DNA of 64,000 bases, taken from positions 150,182 through 214,181 of the forward strand of contig JAHLKC010000063.1 in NCBI GenBank assembly GCA_025449115.1, written 5' to 3'. Positions 1 through 13,300 of this stretch are shown here, piece by piece (within the stretch, counting starts at the first letter, position 1; each line of letters opens with the position of its first letter). The position numbers and the translations under genes were made by a program. Below the pieces are notes generated by a model that was not told where the DNA came from, did no database searches, and saw nothing but the letters and a program-made list of their open reading frames with translations. The DNA is from Chytridium lagenaria (Eukaryota > Chytridiomycota > Chytridiomycetes > Chytridiales > Chytridiaceae).

Positions 1-274
1 AAACCTCGCACCTCTTCCATGGTAGAATATGAAGCCAAAGTTGGGGAGTGGGCGACAAGAGAAGAGCAGGAACGGTCTAAGGGGTATGAACGAGAGATTG
101 ATGAAGGGCTGGATCAAGTTAGCTCTGCCTTGGATAGTATTAAGTTTGCAGGCTAGCGATTGGGCAGGAGACGCAGAGACAGAATGAGCAGTTGCGGGAG
201 ATGACGAGCAAAGTGGAAGCAAACCAGGATATGGTCATAAGGTCAATAAGAAGGTGAAAAAAGTGCTTAAATGA
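1..274 (+). CDS. SEC9: Sec9/SNAP-25-type t-SNARE, C-terminal part (5' end outside window)
   Basis: This is the end of a Qbc-type plasma-membrane t-SNARE that would act in exocytic vesicle fusion with a syntaxin and a synaptobrevin. The visible part is the last SNARE coiled coil: EREIDEGLDQVSSALDSIKF, then IGQETQRQNEQLREMTSKVE, then a lysine-rich tail VNKKVKKVLK and a stop at 272-274. The heptad pattern and the glutamine in IGQETQRQNEQL (likely the ionic zero layer) fit the C-terminal SNARE motif of Sec9/SNAP-25. The three blocks lie in different frames, with one break near 152 and another near 225. This is either a pseudogene or two single-base sequence errors in a gene expected to be essential. 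Family assignment is by pattern; paralogue identity is uncertain. Confidence 0.7.
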
Positions 275-2144
275 AATGTGACGGATAGAACGAGTGGCGT
301 GCGTTCTTTTCTCTTTGATTATCTGTTAACCAGTTTCGATTATTTGTTCAATATCTTTAAATTCACATCTTCTATTTTGAGCACCTTCCCAAGTCTTTTA
401 AGTTGACAATAACTCGTTAGCGCGATAGCGTCTTTAATCGAGTATATCCAAAGAGCATATATGTCTTATCGCGTCAAAACATTTGCCGTGTAAACTATGT
501 TTTCTCCCCGAAGTCTATAGAGACCGCTTTCCTTTAATTGCATTATACCTCCAAATGATAGACGACATAAGACAAAAGGTTTCGCTGCCGCAGAGCAGAG
601 TTAGAAGATGAGCTTGTGGCGGATATGGCTTGATCATTAAACAACTATTCAACAATTATGTGACATGTATAATCGGTTTTAGCGGATAATGTAAACATCA
701 GACGGCAATATTTCAAAAGATACAACTGATCTGTTAATTATCTTTTTTTTTAAAAAAAAAAAAACATATAAGAATCGGTGCCTGGGGTTTAAGAGGGAGA
801 GAGTGTCGACAGGGGGAGGGTTTTACGAACTCAATAGTTACCAAACTGCAATAAGCCCCAAACTTGCCGAGCAGCTTTGTGCAAATAAGAATGAGAAGAA
901 AAAGAAGCAGGGGAGAAAATTAGTAAATGATTTCATATTGTATCCTTAACGATGCCGACAGCGCAGCGTATAATGCATCGCCGTATTACGTGCAGATGGA
1001 AATTTATGCTCTGTTGAAATATTAATTTAATTGAACATGGAAATAAAACTTTAATAAGGAGACAAAAGGATTCTTCACGTAGTGTCTCTGCCACCCAAAG
1101 AGTATATATCTAAGTACAATCTATTTATATTGCCGACGAATTAGCATGCAAGCAAAAAGCTCACTAGCAATAACGTTTTTATGTCCATTTAAGAGAGCGC
1201 TAAAGAATGTAATCCCGCTCCCATTAGCCATTATGAGAGGAAAGTCTTTGCTTGCCTTTACTTTGGGGTCACTCTCGACTATAATCGCGATGAACTTTCC
1301 GCCCATCGCACGCTTCAGCAAATTAGTCAAACCTTGTTGAAGGACAGCATATGGTCCAAGTAATGTGCTTCATAATGAAAAAATATACGAGTATACATTA
1401 GACTAAAAGGTCCAACAGACAATAAAATATGCAAAAAACCACTAAAATTAGCATTATCTTTAACATGGTTTGTAGCCCATTTAAGAGGCCACGCGGATCC
1501 GTCGTCGACTTTGGGCTAATATTTAAATCCTTTATCCTCCAAGCGCCAGCGCTACGAAATAAGGTTTCCCTGCAGCAACAACAGGTGATGCAATCGCTTC
1601 AGAAGTTTTGAACGGATCTTGATTATGCTCTTGATGGCAGTAGCCATTGCGGTTTTAATTTTTCCTAAAATAATTCAGAGAGCAAGAGGTCAAACATCAA
1701 TATTCCGCCGCTTCAACGGCTGAAGTCAAACGTAATTATGATGACGATTATCAGAGGCATCCCGAAACACAGCGCCTCTGTTACGTGCCTCAGTTGGGTT
1801 TTCAAGTATCCCGCATTCTGTTCTCGTCTGATCCTCACAGCTTTTCAGTAATATTTTATCGCCCAGTTCCGACTGTAATTGCAGGTGGCTAAGTATAGTG
1901 AGTTGTTTAACCTAACCTTGGCCAACGCCCCTGTCGTTCCTTGGTTTCAAAAAAAGAAGTTCCGAATTGTCCAAGTCTCTTTCTTTCTATTGAGCCCCAT
2001 CAACTGAAGAACGAGGATAAAAGTCCAGCATCTCTCTTCCCGCACCGTTCCAATCCTCATCAGACATTGACACTGGTCTCCAAGCAGCCAGCTCTCCGAC
2101 TAAGTCAGACCCGTTTGAAAAAAGAAAGAGGAAGGACTCACAAG
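275..2144. other. Intergenic region, no gene supported
   Basis: AT-rich spacer with homopolymer runs (for example about 745-765). Short open frames near 1121-1611 overlap on both strands and show no recognisable domain or coding structure. The last few hundred bases should hold the promoter of the GH26-like gene; I see no clear TATA box. Confidence 0.5.
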
Positions 2145-3860
2145 ATGCGCTCATGGGCTACCTTTGCCGTGTTGGCATCGCTTCTGCTTCAACAACATCA
2201 AATATCTGCTTTCGTTCCAGAAGATGGGAAGATTTGGCTGTGAGTATCGTTTTGTATCTCTTTGGGGAAAGTATGAGGGCACAGAGTAATGTATGCTAAC
2301 GTATTTCGTACAGTGGAGCATGGTACCAACGACCCCAGGGAGACAAACCCACTCTCCTCAATAGCCGTCTATCAAGGAACCTGTCATTCTTCCAGACTGA
2401 TTTTAACATCAACATGGAGATTGGGCTGGATGACCCTACATCAGAAATCACTCCGCAAGCATTGGATCAGATTGATGAGACTGGAACTAATGCAATTGTT
2501 TATTGGACTATGTAGGCCCTTTCTTAATGCGCTCTTTTTTCCCTAATCCCGTTGATTTCGTCTACATACGGGCTCTTGAGCATCCGTTAACTCTTTTTCT
2601 TCCATCTTGTTGAAAAGCTACCCCAAGGGAGGTCTTGATGAAGTCACAGACGCTCAGATCAACGACGTCGCCGACCGCATTAAGCAGGCTGTCGACCGGG
2701 GCCACCGTGTCCTGATCCGATACGCCCCAGAGATGAACGGTACCGTTCTTTCCTTTCTGTTTCGATTTGGTGTCACACCCTGGTCTTGTGTCTAAAACCT
2801 TAAAATCTTGTTTCGCAAAAAAAAAAGGCAACTGGTTCGCGTACGGCCAGCGACCCGAGAGCTTGTAAGCCACTGGCGTCGTGTTTATCCAATGATAAAG
2901 GCGAGGGTCGGTACTGCCGGTGCGGAAATATCAACTTCATTTGGGCTCCCAACTCAGGCAACGGGTAAGAAAGAAGGCATAAGTATTCGGTTACTTATAT
3001 GATGATATATTAGACCCATTCCGTGGAGGGTAATACGAGAAACTTGACCTTGACGGCCATCTAGACCAATTCAGTGATCCTTACACCATTTACTACCGTA
3101 AGAAAATGATAATTTGATTTTCTATACCGCTTGCGTGATGCTAACCACTTCTCCGTTTTGATAGCTGTGACGATTATGTTTGACTGGGTTGGACTTTCTA
3201 TCTATCGTTCGTATTAGTTTTCTGCTTTTTAACCACGAAGTATAAACCAGTTACTTAATTAATCATTCTCTAGACTACGGCGGTGGTGGCCTGGAGGCAG
3301 AACGTTCCCCCTGGACCTGGACAATTCTTTGCCCAGATGTCAGGAAACGCCCTTCCACCTCAGGAATGGCGGGATCAAGTACCAACTGGGGTTTCTATGA
3401 TTTCTTATGGCATGTTCTCTGGAGATGGCATTGGAGCAGCTGGTCTCAGAAGAAACTGGACTATTCCCAATGTTTCTAAGGGTGGCAAGCCCTTTATCTG
3501 GCTGAGACTGGAGCCACTTTCCATTATGTAAATTTATTTTTGAAATCACTTTTGCTGACTTTATACAATTAAGGTTGGAACCCTACTGGGCTAAACTTCC
3601 CTGCCTCCGAGACACTCCTATCCCCAGTTCACATTCCTGCTACTCGTCTTGAAGTGAAGCGCGGATGGTGGAATGAATTTTTGACTACGCTCTGGAGCAC
3701 CCCTAACTTTAAAGCTGTCTGCTCGTTCGAATTCTCTAAGTCTGAAGAGGACACCCTTCGTGCATTTGGTATGATGGGTCAGCCACCTTCCGGCGGGACC
3801 CCGAGGATGATGCGTTGCCAGAGCTTTGGTTGAGGATCTCGCTACAGAGGCAACATTGAG
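2145..3860 (+). CDS. Secreted GH26-like glycoside hydrolase (mannanase-type), multi-exon
   Basis: Likely an extracellular beta-glycanase of clan GH-A, closest in pattern to family GH26. The ATG at 2145 opens a signal peptide (MRSWATFAVLASLLL, then QQHQISAF). Exons can be followed at 2145-2239, 2314-2511, 2619-2739 and from 2828, joined by GT-AG introns that restore frame. The acid/base glutamate is in RYAPEMNGNW (about 2715-2835). WAPNSGNG is near 2940 and DWVGLSIYRS near 3180. The nucleophile glutamate is in LAETGATFHY (about 3500-3530). The C-terminal part contains KRGWWNEFLTTLWSTPNFKA (about 3655). Several blocks lie one base out of frame, including an extra T near 3180 and a C run near 3490, so it is either decayed or affected by indel errors. 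The 3' end is uncertain (stops at 3831 or 3857 in different frames). Confidence 0.72.
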
Positions 3861-4079
3861 TGGGCGAGTCCTTGATAAGAGCGCGATTACGTCCACGTCG
3901 GCCGCTACAACTGCAAGGCACTACGCCCTCTACTCTGCACATCTACTCCTACGGCGGTTACGAGTACACAAAAAAATGCTTCGGAGCTTCCCAGGTCAAT
4001 CTGCACTCGGAGTTTTGGAGATGGCATTGTTTTTACCTTGATGGCCGCTGTTTGGCTCTTTCCAGTGAACTGGCCCCTA

Positions 4080-4240
4080 AAATCTTTCCTCATTATTGTT
4101 TAGACTTTGTATCTGAGCTCGTTCTCTTTTTTCTTCTTCGTTTTTTGTCTCACTGCCCCTAAATTTTCCTCATATTGTTTAGACTTTGTCTCTGATCGCG
4201 TTCTTCTTTTCTCTTCTTCGTTTTTTTGTCTTTCTCTACT
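4080..4240. repeat. Two-copy direct repeat of about 80 bp
   Basis: Copies at about 4080-4160 and 4161-4238 share TTGTTTAGACTTTGT, a GTTCT-rich middle and a TTCTTCGTTTTTT block. Pyrimidine-rich and probably untranslated; it lies downstream of the GH26-like gene. Confidence 0.6.
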
Positions 4241-4679
4241 AATGTATTTTGCTTATATGATACAAATGGTATGCGCTGGTATAAGTTCTTTTTATTTGCA
4301 TTTGTGACTTGACTATTTTCCTTACTTAACGTGCATGTCTTCTTTCTAATTTTCTACTTAATATCTCTACATTATTTTTCTCCGCGGATGCTTTTGTTGC
4401 TATCACAAAGACATGATTATAAACGTTGACACACTTTGCTTTAACTAGAAGCTTGTCCGTATTCTGCAGGACTGCCATTCGCTGGCTGGCATTGGAAGGG
4501 CGAAGGGGTTGCTTCAAGCACAAATTGTTTTATATGCTGGGTAGCCAGTATCTTTCAATTGTTGCTGGCTCTTTAGAAGAGTTACAGGGAGCCAGTGGCC
4601 TTTGCGACTTGCCACTAGTCTTCCGGTACCGTCATGTCGCTTTGATTAATCACAGATCAGTTAGGTGACTAGAGGCATA

Positions 4680-7600
4680 GATGGTAAGCTGCCAGTTTCC
4701 TTGGGAGAAGATGGACATGTAACCTTAAATGAAAACCTGTTATTATGAACCCTTTTTTTCCCCAACAACGCCACTCATTCAGTTTGGTTTTACTTTGAAG
4801 GACAATCGATTTAATTTCCCTACGGTTTTGCTCGATACGTTGAGCGAATTCGGGGTAGGATGTATTCATCCATTTAAACACATCTCTCGCTATATGCAAA
4901 TTCCACACAAGTCTTCGTCCGCGCTGAAGCTGTGCGTCTACCACCTTTTTTTTTAATTCTCAACATATTTGCGTAAGTAAATTGATTCCAATACCTTGAT
5001 ACAGAGCCACTTCGCCAAAACTCGAGCCATCCGAAAGTACAGTAATCAAGCCTCCTTCTGCATTCAGAATTTCCACGTCGCCTTTCCGTATGATATACAT
5101 CTCAGCACCTATATCTCCTTTTCGAAATATGAAAAACCCTTCCGGCACCACAAGGTTCTGGTTCAAATTAGCAAATAAGACTCTTTCTATGAAGGATATA
5201 CCTTAATTCTTAAAGTCAGTATGCTGTAGAACGAATCATCCAAGCCATTGAAAAGTGGTACTTTTTTCAAGAGATCAAGGTATAGAAAGTTTTTGGCTTG
5301 GCGAAGAAGATCCGTAGGGAGCCCATCGAATATATCCGCTTCATCCATGTTTTTCTTTTTCTGCCATTGAAACGTTCTTGCCATCAAAAACATCTGATTT
5401 TATGGTAGAGGGTAATAAGTATTTCGAGACGCTTTCATTCATACATGGAGAGGCATAAACGAAGGAAAATTGAACAATCCAACTTGCCTTTTGCAGATCC
5501 GGAGAGACTAGACGTGTTTTAAAGTATTCACGTATCCTTTCTGTTTGATATTGAAATTCTTTTTCTGAAATACGGGAAGGACGTATGTTAGCGTCGTGAA
5601 AAACTCAAAAAGATACTTTTCTAATACCAGCAGTGAAACACCAACAATAAAAAAAAAATAAAATCAATAAAATACCAATACTGATATAATGGAAGAAAAA
5701 ACCAAAAGCGTAACCATCTCACTTACTCCTCTCCATCAATTCCGAATTCGAATCCAACCTCTCCACCAAACTTTCCACAACCCCCGCCACGGTCCCCGCC
5801 ACCAAAATCCCTAACGCAAGTTCCCCAATACTCCACGCCGTCTCCATATTTAACTCCGCCGAAACCTCCCTCACCCTCATTTGAATTGTACACAGTGATT
5901 CCCTTAAACACTCCAGATACTGCGTCACAAACGATACATAGTGCGTCCCCTTTTTGTCTTTGATTAGGTGATGAACGTCAACCCAACGTAGAGGGGAATC
6001 CACCGTCAGGTCTAACGCGAAAAAGAGACATGCATCAACGTGGGCTAGAGTGAGGTAGAAAAAGTTGGCCTTCAGAAGTCGGCTAACGGGCTGTTTTTGA
6101 AAAAAAGGTCAGGTTATTTTTGATTTTTTTCATCCTTTTGATTTTTGTGAGAAGGAATTACCAGAGGAAGTCCGGGCATCTTTGTAATAATGATTTTGTA
6201 TAGCGGGAATCGAAGAAATAGTTTGGCCATAGATATACCTGCCCAAAGCTTATACCTAGCAAACCTACCCTAAACGTTAACCCCAAATAATAATAATAAA
6301 AACAAAATAAAAATTCATCAAAACTCACTGTACAGACGGTGGGATCCCTATCCCAAAAACCTGGAAAAACTCCCCACTCACTGGCACCACAAACGCCATC
6401 ATCTGTATAGGAATAGAAGCCATAACTTTGATCGCTCCCCCACTCTCCCAAAACCTCCTCGCCCAAGCCTCCATCTTTGTCTCCCCGTTTTCTCGATCAT
6501 AAGCATCTTTGACGCGTCGTTTGGCATGCGCCCCACCGCCTTTCACGCTATCCAGATTCATCTCCTCCATTTTGGTCGTCGTCTCGCTGCGATCGCGGGT
6601 TCGACCATCATGAGGAAATCGAGGAACACGTGGAACCACAGAATGGTATCAGTAGGAGGGAAGATGTGCGTCCATCCAAGATGAAGGGGGACTGTGATGA
6701 GGAGGTATACGTGACATAAAAACATAAACACTCTCCATACGATCCCCCATTTCCTTATTTTCAACCCCAACACAAATAGAAACGCGAGCATCGAAATCAT
6801 TCTTCGTCCAGTCACGATTCTCTTCACTATCATCCATCCAGCACCCCACATCTCTTTCACTTTCCGCATCACCTCATTCCCCCATTGAAAATCCCCTTCA
6901 TCGTCCTCACCGCCCCCTCATCCTGCAACGACACCACCCCAGTCTTCACCGTCCCCTCCCCATTTACCGCAAACGACACCCGACTCTTGGACCTCGACGT
7001 TGAATCCAACTTCTCCTCAATCCCACGTCCCCCGCTCGCAAGCCGACTCCTCCAAGGCAACGTCACCGCGGCCGCCTTGACAAGCGGTAGAATCTTCTCC
7101 TTAACCTCAACCGACTGTGCCTCAACCTCCCCTAACCGTCTCGGCTTTCCAGGGAGCACCGAATCCGCCACCGCCAAGGCTACAACATTCCCGGGAGCCA
7201 CAACACTTCTACCTGCTCTCCCAAACTCTGCACTGCCAATGGGGAACCCGCCACTCCCATGCGCCCATGAGGCTCGACGCGGTCGATCGACATGTTGAGA
7301 GGCTTGGAGAGCGGCGAAGGCGGCGAGGGAGGAGACGCCGGAACCGCGGCGTTGACGGACGAGACTTTCGGAGGGAGATGTAGTTCCTACACGAAACTCT
7401 TCGGTGCTTGAATAAGATGTGCGGCGACTGTGGGGCCATTTGGAGGAGGTAGACGAGCGGGAAGAGCGAGGGGATGGTGTGCGGATGGTTGTGGGACGTT
7501 TAAGACGGGAGAGGAAACTCCATTGGGAGGGGTTGACGCTCATTGAACCAAAGTTGGAGGGGGGTGGGTGGATGGAGTGAGGGGAGGAGGGAGATTGCGG

Positions 7601-8470
7601 GGAGGTTTGGGTTGAGGGGAGGTTTGGCGTTGCGGGGAGACGGGCCGATCTGGTTGATGATGGAGGGGGAGTGGCTGTTGGACTTCAGGTTGGGGAAAGG
7701 ATGAGGCGGCGTGGACGTCTGCGCAACTCAAGTCTGGAAGAGAGAAGCCGTGACGACCTTGACCTAATGAAGGCCGGTCTGACATAGAGGTGAGGTCAAT
7801 GCTTGAAGTATCTGAGAATGCTTTGGAAGCGCGAAAAGCGGATTTCGCTGTGGATGAACGTGATGGTGGAGGATGGCTGTCGTGGGAAGGTGAGTGGTGG
7901 GTGCGGTTGGATGCTGTTGCAGTTGAGACGCGAGTTGGAATGAGAGACTCATGGATGGTGGATTTAGGAGGCTTTATGTTGACGTTTGGTTGTGTGGTCT
8001 TTGAAGGTTGTGAAGTCACATCGTGGGATGTGGAGGTGACGCGATGTTGTGCCGCCAACGGTGACGCATCCGGTGAAGCCTTCGAGGTGGTTCGAGACGG
8101 ACGTGACTTGACCGTCTCATCATCCGCACGAATTCGCCTTTCCTGGCTTTCCAACCACGCCGACGCCATGGTCGGTTGTGTTGACGGGGTTGGGGTTATG
8201 GGAATGCAGGCGGGGAGTCTTTCCTGAATGCGTGTGGTACGTCTTAATGGGGAGACTGAGGAACAAGGGTCTGGTGGATCCGGGAAAGCGCCGGATGGGG
8301 ACCATTCTAACGAAGGGGAGGCGGTGGGAGAATAAGTCAATGGCTGATCTTGAAGCTGGAAACGGGTTGGAGATGATGGGATGTCGTCAATGTGAAGATT
8401 GACCTCTAACGATGAGGTTGTTGACCTGTTATGGGTGAACGGTGGGAGATGAGCTGTCGTTGAGTTCCAT
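4680..8470 (-). CDS. Cyclic-nucleotide-binding-domain channel-like membrane protein
   Basis: A long multi-exon gene with the layout of HCN/CNG/EAG channels. It has a Ser/Pro-rich N-terminus (about 8470-6890) and membrane segments at 6870-6600 (LFVLGLKIRKWGIVW; VFMFLCHVYLLITVPLHL; FHVFLDFLMM). An S3/S4-like stretch follows at 6460-6180 (MASIPIQMMAF; MAKLFLRFPLYKIIITKM), then a pore-side region at 6005-5725, a C-linker (REYFKTRLVSPDL, about 5550) and a CNBD at 5166-4700. The CNBD holds the phosphate-binding-cassette blocks FGEVAL and RRTASA and ends in SYPEFAQRIEQNRREI. The best start is an ATG at 8470 in good context (CACCATGG), which needs one frame correction in a C run; an in-frame ATG at 8169 is the fallback. 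No GYG or GET selectivity-filter motif is visible where expected. Several frame breaks occur. The fold is confident; the ion selectivity is unknown. Confidence 0.72.
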
Positions 8471-8933
8471 GGTGGACTTGGAGGTCTAAACGAAGGCTGC
8501 TAAATAAAATAAAGTCTATATCAATTTCTTTATCCTAGACGTATAAAAGGTGGGGGGGGAGGTGGTGAGGGGTGGGTTTGTCATGACACTAATTATCGCT
8601 CACCGGAGCTTTCTTTTCCATGATCCCTCGGTGTGAGGCTGCAACGGATGAAGGAATCTCGCAGAGATATGATAAACTTCAAGACCATCCGGGTCCTGTT
8701 GCACCCTTCGAAACTCTGCATTCCTTAGGTCACGGATCCACGTCACTGAAGATCACCAGAGGAAATAGAGGCAAAGATCAAAAAATAAAGAAAAGGGAGA
8801 TTTTCTCAAAACCCATAACTCAAAGTGACAAAAAAAAGGGCATGCGGATATATTTATATTAAAAGCAATAAAGGGCAATTTGCAAATCAAAGGCCAAAGC
8901 AAAAATGAAACGAGTTATGTTGATAAATGTCGT

Positions 8934-10147
8934 TCATGATGGAAGAGAGTCAACCCCTTTGGGCATGTTCAAGTCCTTGGCAATCTCCTCCCTCACATTG
9001 TACATAATCTTATACGAATTTTTCAACGTCGCCTCCGTACATCCAGCAACCTTCGCAACCTCGGCGGCAGGTTTCGAAGACTCGGACAAACAAGCTGCAA
9101 AATACAAGCTCGCCGCAACCACCGAGATAGTTGACTTTCCCGCCAATATCCCCATCTCTGAGACCTTATCTGCCACTTGTAACCCAGCCTTCTGAACCTC
9201 CTTGTTCAGATCCAGCGCGTCTGAGAAGCGATAGATGTATGAGCTGAGCACACTTGAGCAGGTTTATCAAAGAGATGCTGGAGAGACTTGTAACATCTCC
9301 CGATCTCCTTCTTGCTCACGTTGGTGACGTTACAGATTTCCTTAAACGTTCTCGTCACAGAGTGGTGACGACACGCCACGTAGATACAGGCAGCCATGAT
9401 CGCATCATGTGTCTTCCCTCTCAGCAACTTCTCGTCCTCAACCCTTTTGAAAAGCTGTTTCGCCGAATCCACCACCACTTTCCCAAGACCCATACGTTCA
9501 CACATTGTTTGAATGGTACGGAAGTGAGAGAGAAGGGATTTCTCGCCCTTGACATTGGTGACTTTGCCGTGCACTCGGGACAACTCTTTCGCAGCTCCAC
9601 TACCACCGTCTTTGTAGGAGATAGTGGTGGCTTCAAGGTAGTTCTGACCACCGAGGAGGGCGTCACCTGCTGCTCCAACACGAGAGGGGTCGTCGCCACC
9701 TTCGTCGTTGGAAAAAGTTCGCCATTCTGACCGGGTATCTATAATGCGGTCGCCGAGAACTAGACCTGATGCACCAATACCATAGATGTTAGTTTAGTTT
9801 TCTTTTAAGATTCTATTTATTTGAATAGAGGTGGGTATGGGTTCATCTTCCACTGGAACAAGGTGGGCTTTTTTCCTCTATTCTACAGGGGAGGGCTTAT
9901 TCTCACCACAAGTCCCGCACACCAAATCCCCGTCCTTAAAGTTCTCAATAATGTTCGGGTGGGGATCCCTGCAATTCGAGCACATCACTCTGCAGCTCAA
10001 GTCTGCAGTAGGCCTCTGAGGGCCATGCTCCAACTTTGATGCAAAGGTCATCATTTTTGGAATTTGTTGAGAAAGAATTTCTGAAGAACTTTTGGAAGAT
10101 TTGTGGTGGTTTATCTTCATTTTGTCTTTGTGATTGGCGCAGTCCAT
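8934..10147 (-). CDS. SUA7: Transcription initiation factor TFIIB
   Basis: General RNA polymerase II factor that bridges TBP-promoter DNA and the polymerase in the nucleus. The ATG at 10147 opens an N-terminal segment with the zinc ribbon (CSNC and CGTC pairs, about 9985-9905). After an intron comes the B-reader/linker signature RIIDTRSEWRTFSNDEGGDD (about 9755-9690). The first cyclin repeat follows at about 9500-9290 (GLGKVVVDSAKQLFKRVEDE, THDAIMAACIYVACR, FKEICNVTNVSKKEIGRCYK) and the second at about 9240-8960 (MGILAGKSTISVVAASLYFA, SKPAAEVAKVAGCTEATLKN). Length and order match TFIIB. Frames change near 9700, 9580 and 9250; some changes may be introns, others single-base breaks. Identification is secure. 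Confidence 0.93.
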
Positions 10148-10374
10148 GCCTAATTTACCTAATAAATGTATTAAGCTTCAAAACTTTGGCACCTTTACGA
10201 ATTCCTCCTGCGTAGGTTTTTTTCTTTTCTTTCTCATATAGACATACAAATACATAAAGTGACTGTGCCTAAAACCCTTCATCTTATCATCAACAATACC
10301 AAAGCAAGCCATTATATCTACAAAAACATGGGATATCGCCAATTAAGGAGGGACAGAGGTTAACAGCGTCCACA

Positions 10375-13300
10375 TCATGAGGGTTTCAAAATGTTCAATA
10401 ACGTTTCCCGCACGGAGTCCGTGGCGTTCACTTGGATACACCTAAGCGTAAAATGTCTGATTAGATTATGCTGGATGGAACAAGCGGCCGCACCTGAACT
10501 CTGTGAGGCTTCGATGACCTCACTAATTCAGCTACTAGTGACTCAGTATTTTTAAAGTGTACGTTCTCATCGATCGCGCCATGAACGATTAGAAGACGGC
10601 AATCACTTTAAGTCAACCAAAAAGTAAGTTTAAAAAGCAGAACAGATGAAGAAGGACAAATGCACAGAGATGATATGTTGCTTACGTTTCAGGAAACCTG
10701 TCTATATAATTTAAAACACTTCCAAGGCGATATCCCTCTGGATTTTCCTCAGGGAGACCCATGTATTTCTCAGTGTACGCCGCATCATACAATTCCCAAC
10801 TAGTAACAGGAGCTCCACTAATGGCGACCTTGAAAATATCTGGGTACTGCGCCAAGGCCATAAGAGAAAGGTATCCGCCTATTACTCAAACAAAAAACGA
10901 CAATATGTAAATATAAAAATATAGAGAATTTGAGATAAATACCGTAACTCCATCCCGTTATAGCAATCCTCATCGGATCCACAAAACCTGTTCCAAACCC
11001 ATTCTTAGAAGCTTCCACTATCCGTCCCAAGCTTCACGAATATCCCAATGGCGCATATCCTGAAAAAAGGGACTCTCGATAACGGAATCTGACGACATAC
11101 TGTGCCGTGTTGCAAGAAACAACAACCCCTCAATCTGATCTTTTAACTCACCGTTCCCATCCGGTTTTGAATGTGGCCTTCGAATGCAAGACCTCTATCA
11201 AAAGATCCGCGGGAGTCAATTAAGACCACAACATATCTACCAAGAATATACATTAAATTTGCTTATGTATGGACGAACGATTTACCCGAATTGAAGCGCA
11301 AGAAACACTCGCATGAATTTAGGATACTTGTAATCGTTTGTAACAACTTGGACATTGGGACCACCGTACACTCTCACGATAACAGGATACTTGACCCCCT
11401 CTTTATAATTCTTCGGTTTATAAATCATCCCAAAAAGCTCAACACCTAATAAATTTAAAATATACTTTCACAAATAGATTACCATCGCTATTAATGAACG
11501 AGAAAAACTCGGGGTTCCAATATGGCGGCATGATTTCTTCTGAAGGCAAACGAGAAGGAAGAAGCGAAGAAACCTTTTGCGCAGTTATTGTAAGAATGTC
11601 AGCACCATCCGGTGCATCTTCAGGTGAAGAATTACGTCGTTTCTGGCTGCCCACAGATGTAGGTTCAGTAGCGGGGATATCAGAGGCATATGTGTGATCT
11701 GTAGAAGAATCCGGGGAGATGGAGGCGTCAGGAGAAAGATGAAATTTTTTGTAAACGTGATGAGATGAAGGGGGTTTCCGTGATGTGTGCGTGCGGTGGA
11801 TGGAGTGGAGTTCTTGAAAAGGGAAATGATAGACGGATGAGGTTGTGGAGATGTAGAGGGTACATGATTCGTTCATGATCATATCGTGTGATTGACCTAA
11901 CGGAGTCAAACGCTTGTAATTTTAGGCTCCATTGGCGATTCCTCCTGAGAAAAAGTACTCCACGAATTCAGGCCGATTTCCTGGGTATCTTTTAGTGCAA
12001 AGACGATACGTAGATTTGTAATTCTATAGGTGTGTCGGCTTTACCAACAAAATACACCAACTTGGAGGCCTCATCCACCGATATCCGACCATCTACCACC
12101 TGCCAAGGCCCTGAAGTGATTTTTCTTATTCTAGCGGGTAATTTTTTAACAGCTGAGGAGGAATCGGTGTCAATGGAACATGATATGTGGTAGAGATGTC
12201 GATATCCGGTCCGTTCGGATGCCCAGATAAATTCTCGAGTTAACGGGAGCGAGGTTTTATAAAATGGAGGATGTCCGTGACGTTTATCCAATACGGGGAT
12301 TCGTCTTGGCAGAGAATGAGGATAGAGGCGGGGAGTCGGTTGAAAGTGTAGCTTGGTATTCGTGAGAGTCATGAAAACTTATGGGAATTTCTATCAAAGC
12401 TATCCTTTTCTGGGGACGATCGAGGAGTTGCGCCCAAATACTGAAAGTATAGAACGATTAATTTCAATGTAAGGAACAAATAATGTAATAACGAAAAAAT
12501 ACAAAGATTTACCCTGACCGTCCGGAAGCCATCCGACTCGAGGTATGTACTCAAGCCAGGAAAATAACCTTTTCAGGTTAAATCGACCATGAGACCACGA
12601 ACTGCCGGGGTCTGTGGTGTGTTTGACTTCAGCAAAGCAGGATCAAACGACACTATCTTGATTTCCACAGATGCGTTGCTCTTCCAACACGAGGATATTA
12701 AACTGGTCTACAGTACCATCCAGACCAGGTCGTGCAATACTGATCAAATCCACTGGCCCTCATCGACTTCCAGGTAGAGTATGCTCTCCAGTTTATCCTC
12801 GCGCTCCTCTGGTCTCAGCGTGTCCTTAGAGTCCAAAGGTGCCCACCAGTAACCAGTAAATCTATGGAACTCTTCTTGCATGATATACTCTGCTACTCCG
12901 TTCATAATACTGGGATGTCTCCGATCCGTCAACTGAAGATCGATCCATCCAAGTTGAAACCCAGATGTCGCGATTGTGAATGTATGAAATGAGGTCGCCG
13001 AATCGACCTCCAACTTTAGGATCAAGACGTGGAACAGTTTTTTTAAAGGGTATAGTTTGGGAGAGAATGCTGCGATATCCTATTTAGCCAATTAAACTTT
13101 AAGAATTCTTAACAAAAATAAAAATCCAGCATCACAAGAACGCTTTCTTTTATTTACCTTTGTCACTGTTCCATGAAAATCTCGTGCCCAAGAGTAAACA
13201 TCAGAGTGTTAAAATGGTTCCCTTCCAAAGCTGAAAAAAGAAACTCCAAGTCGGACTAGAGACAGTCGCTTCCGTTCTTAACCATCATTTCTTCGGGGGT

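Noticed and set aside
1121..1611. Small proteins in overlapping open frames
   Set aside because: Frames overlap on both strands, are short, AT-rich, and show no recognisable domain or splice context.
7540..8340. Independent Pro/Ser-rich gene on the minus strand
   Set aside because: It continues, after one homopolymer shift near 7545, into the channel gene's N-terminal region, so it is treated as that protein's disordered N-terminus.
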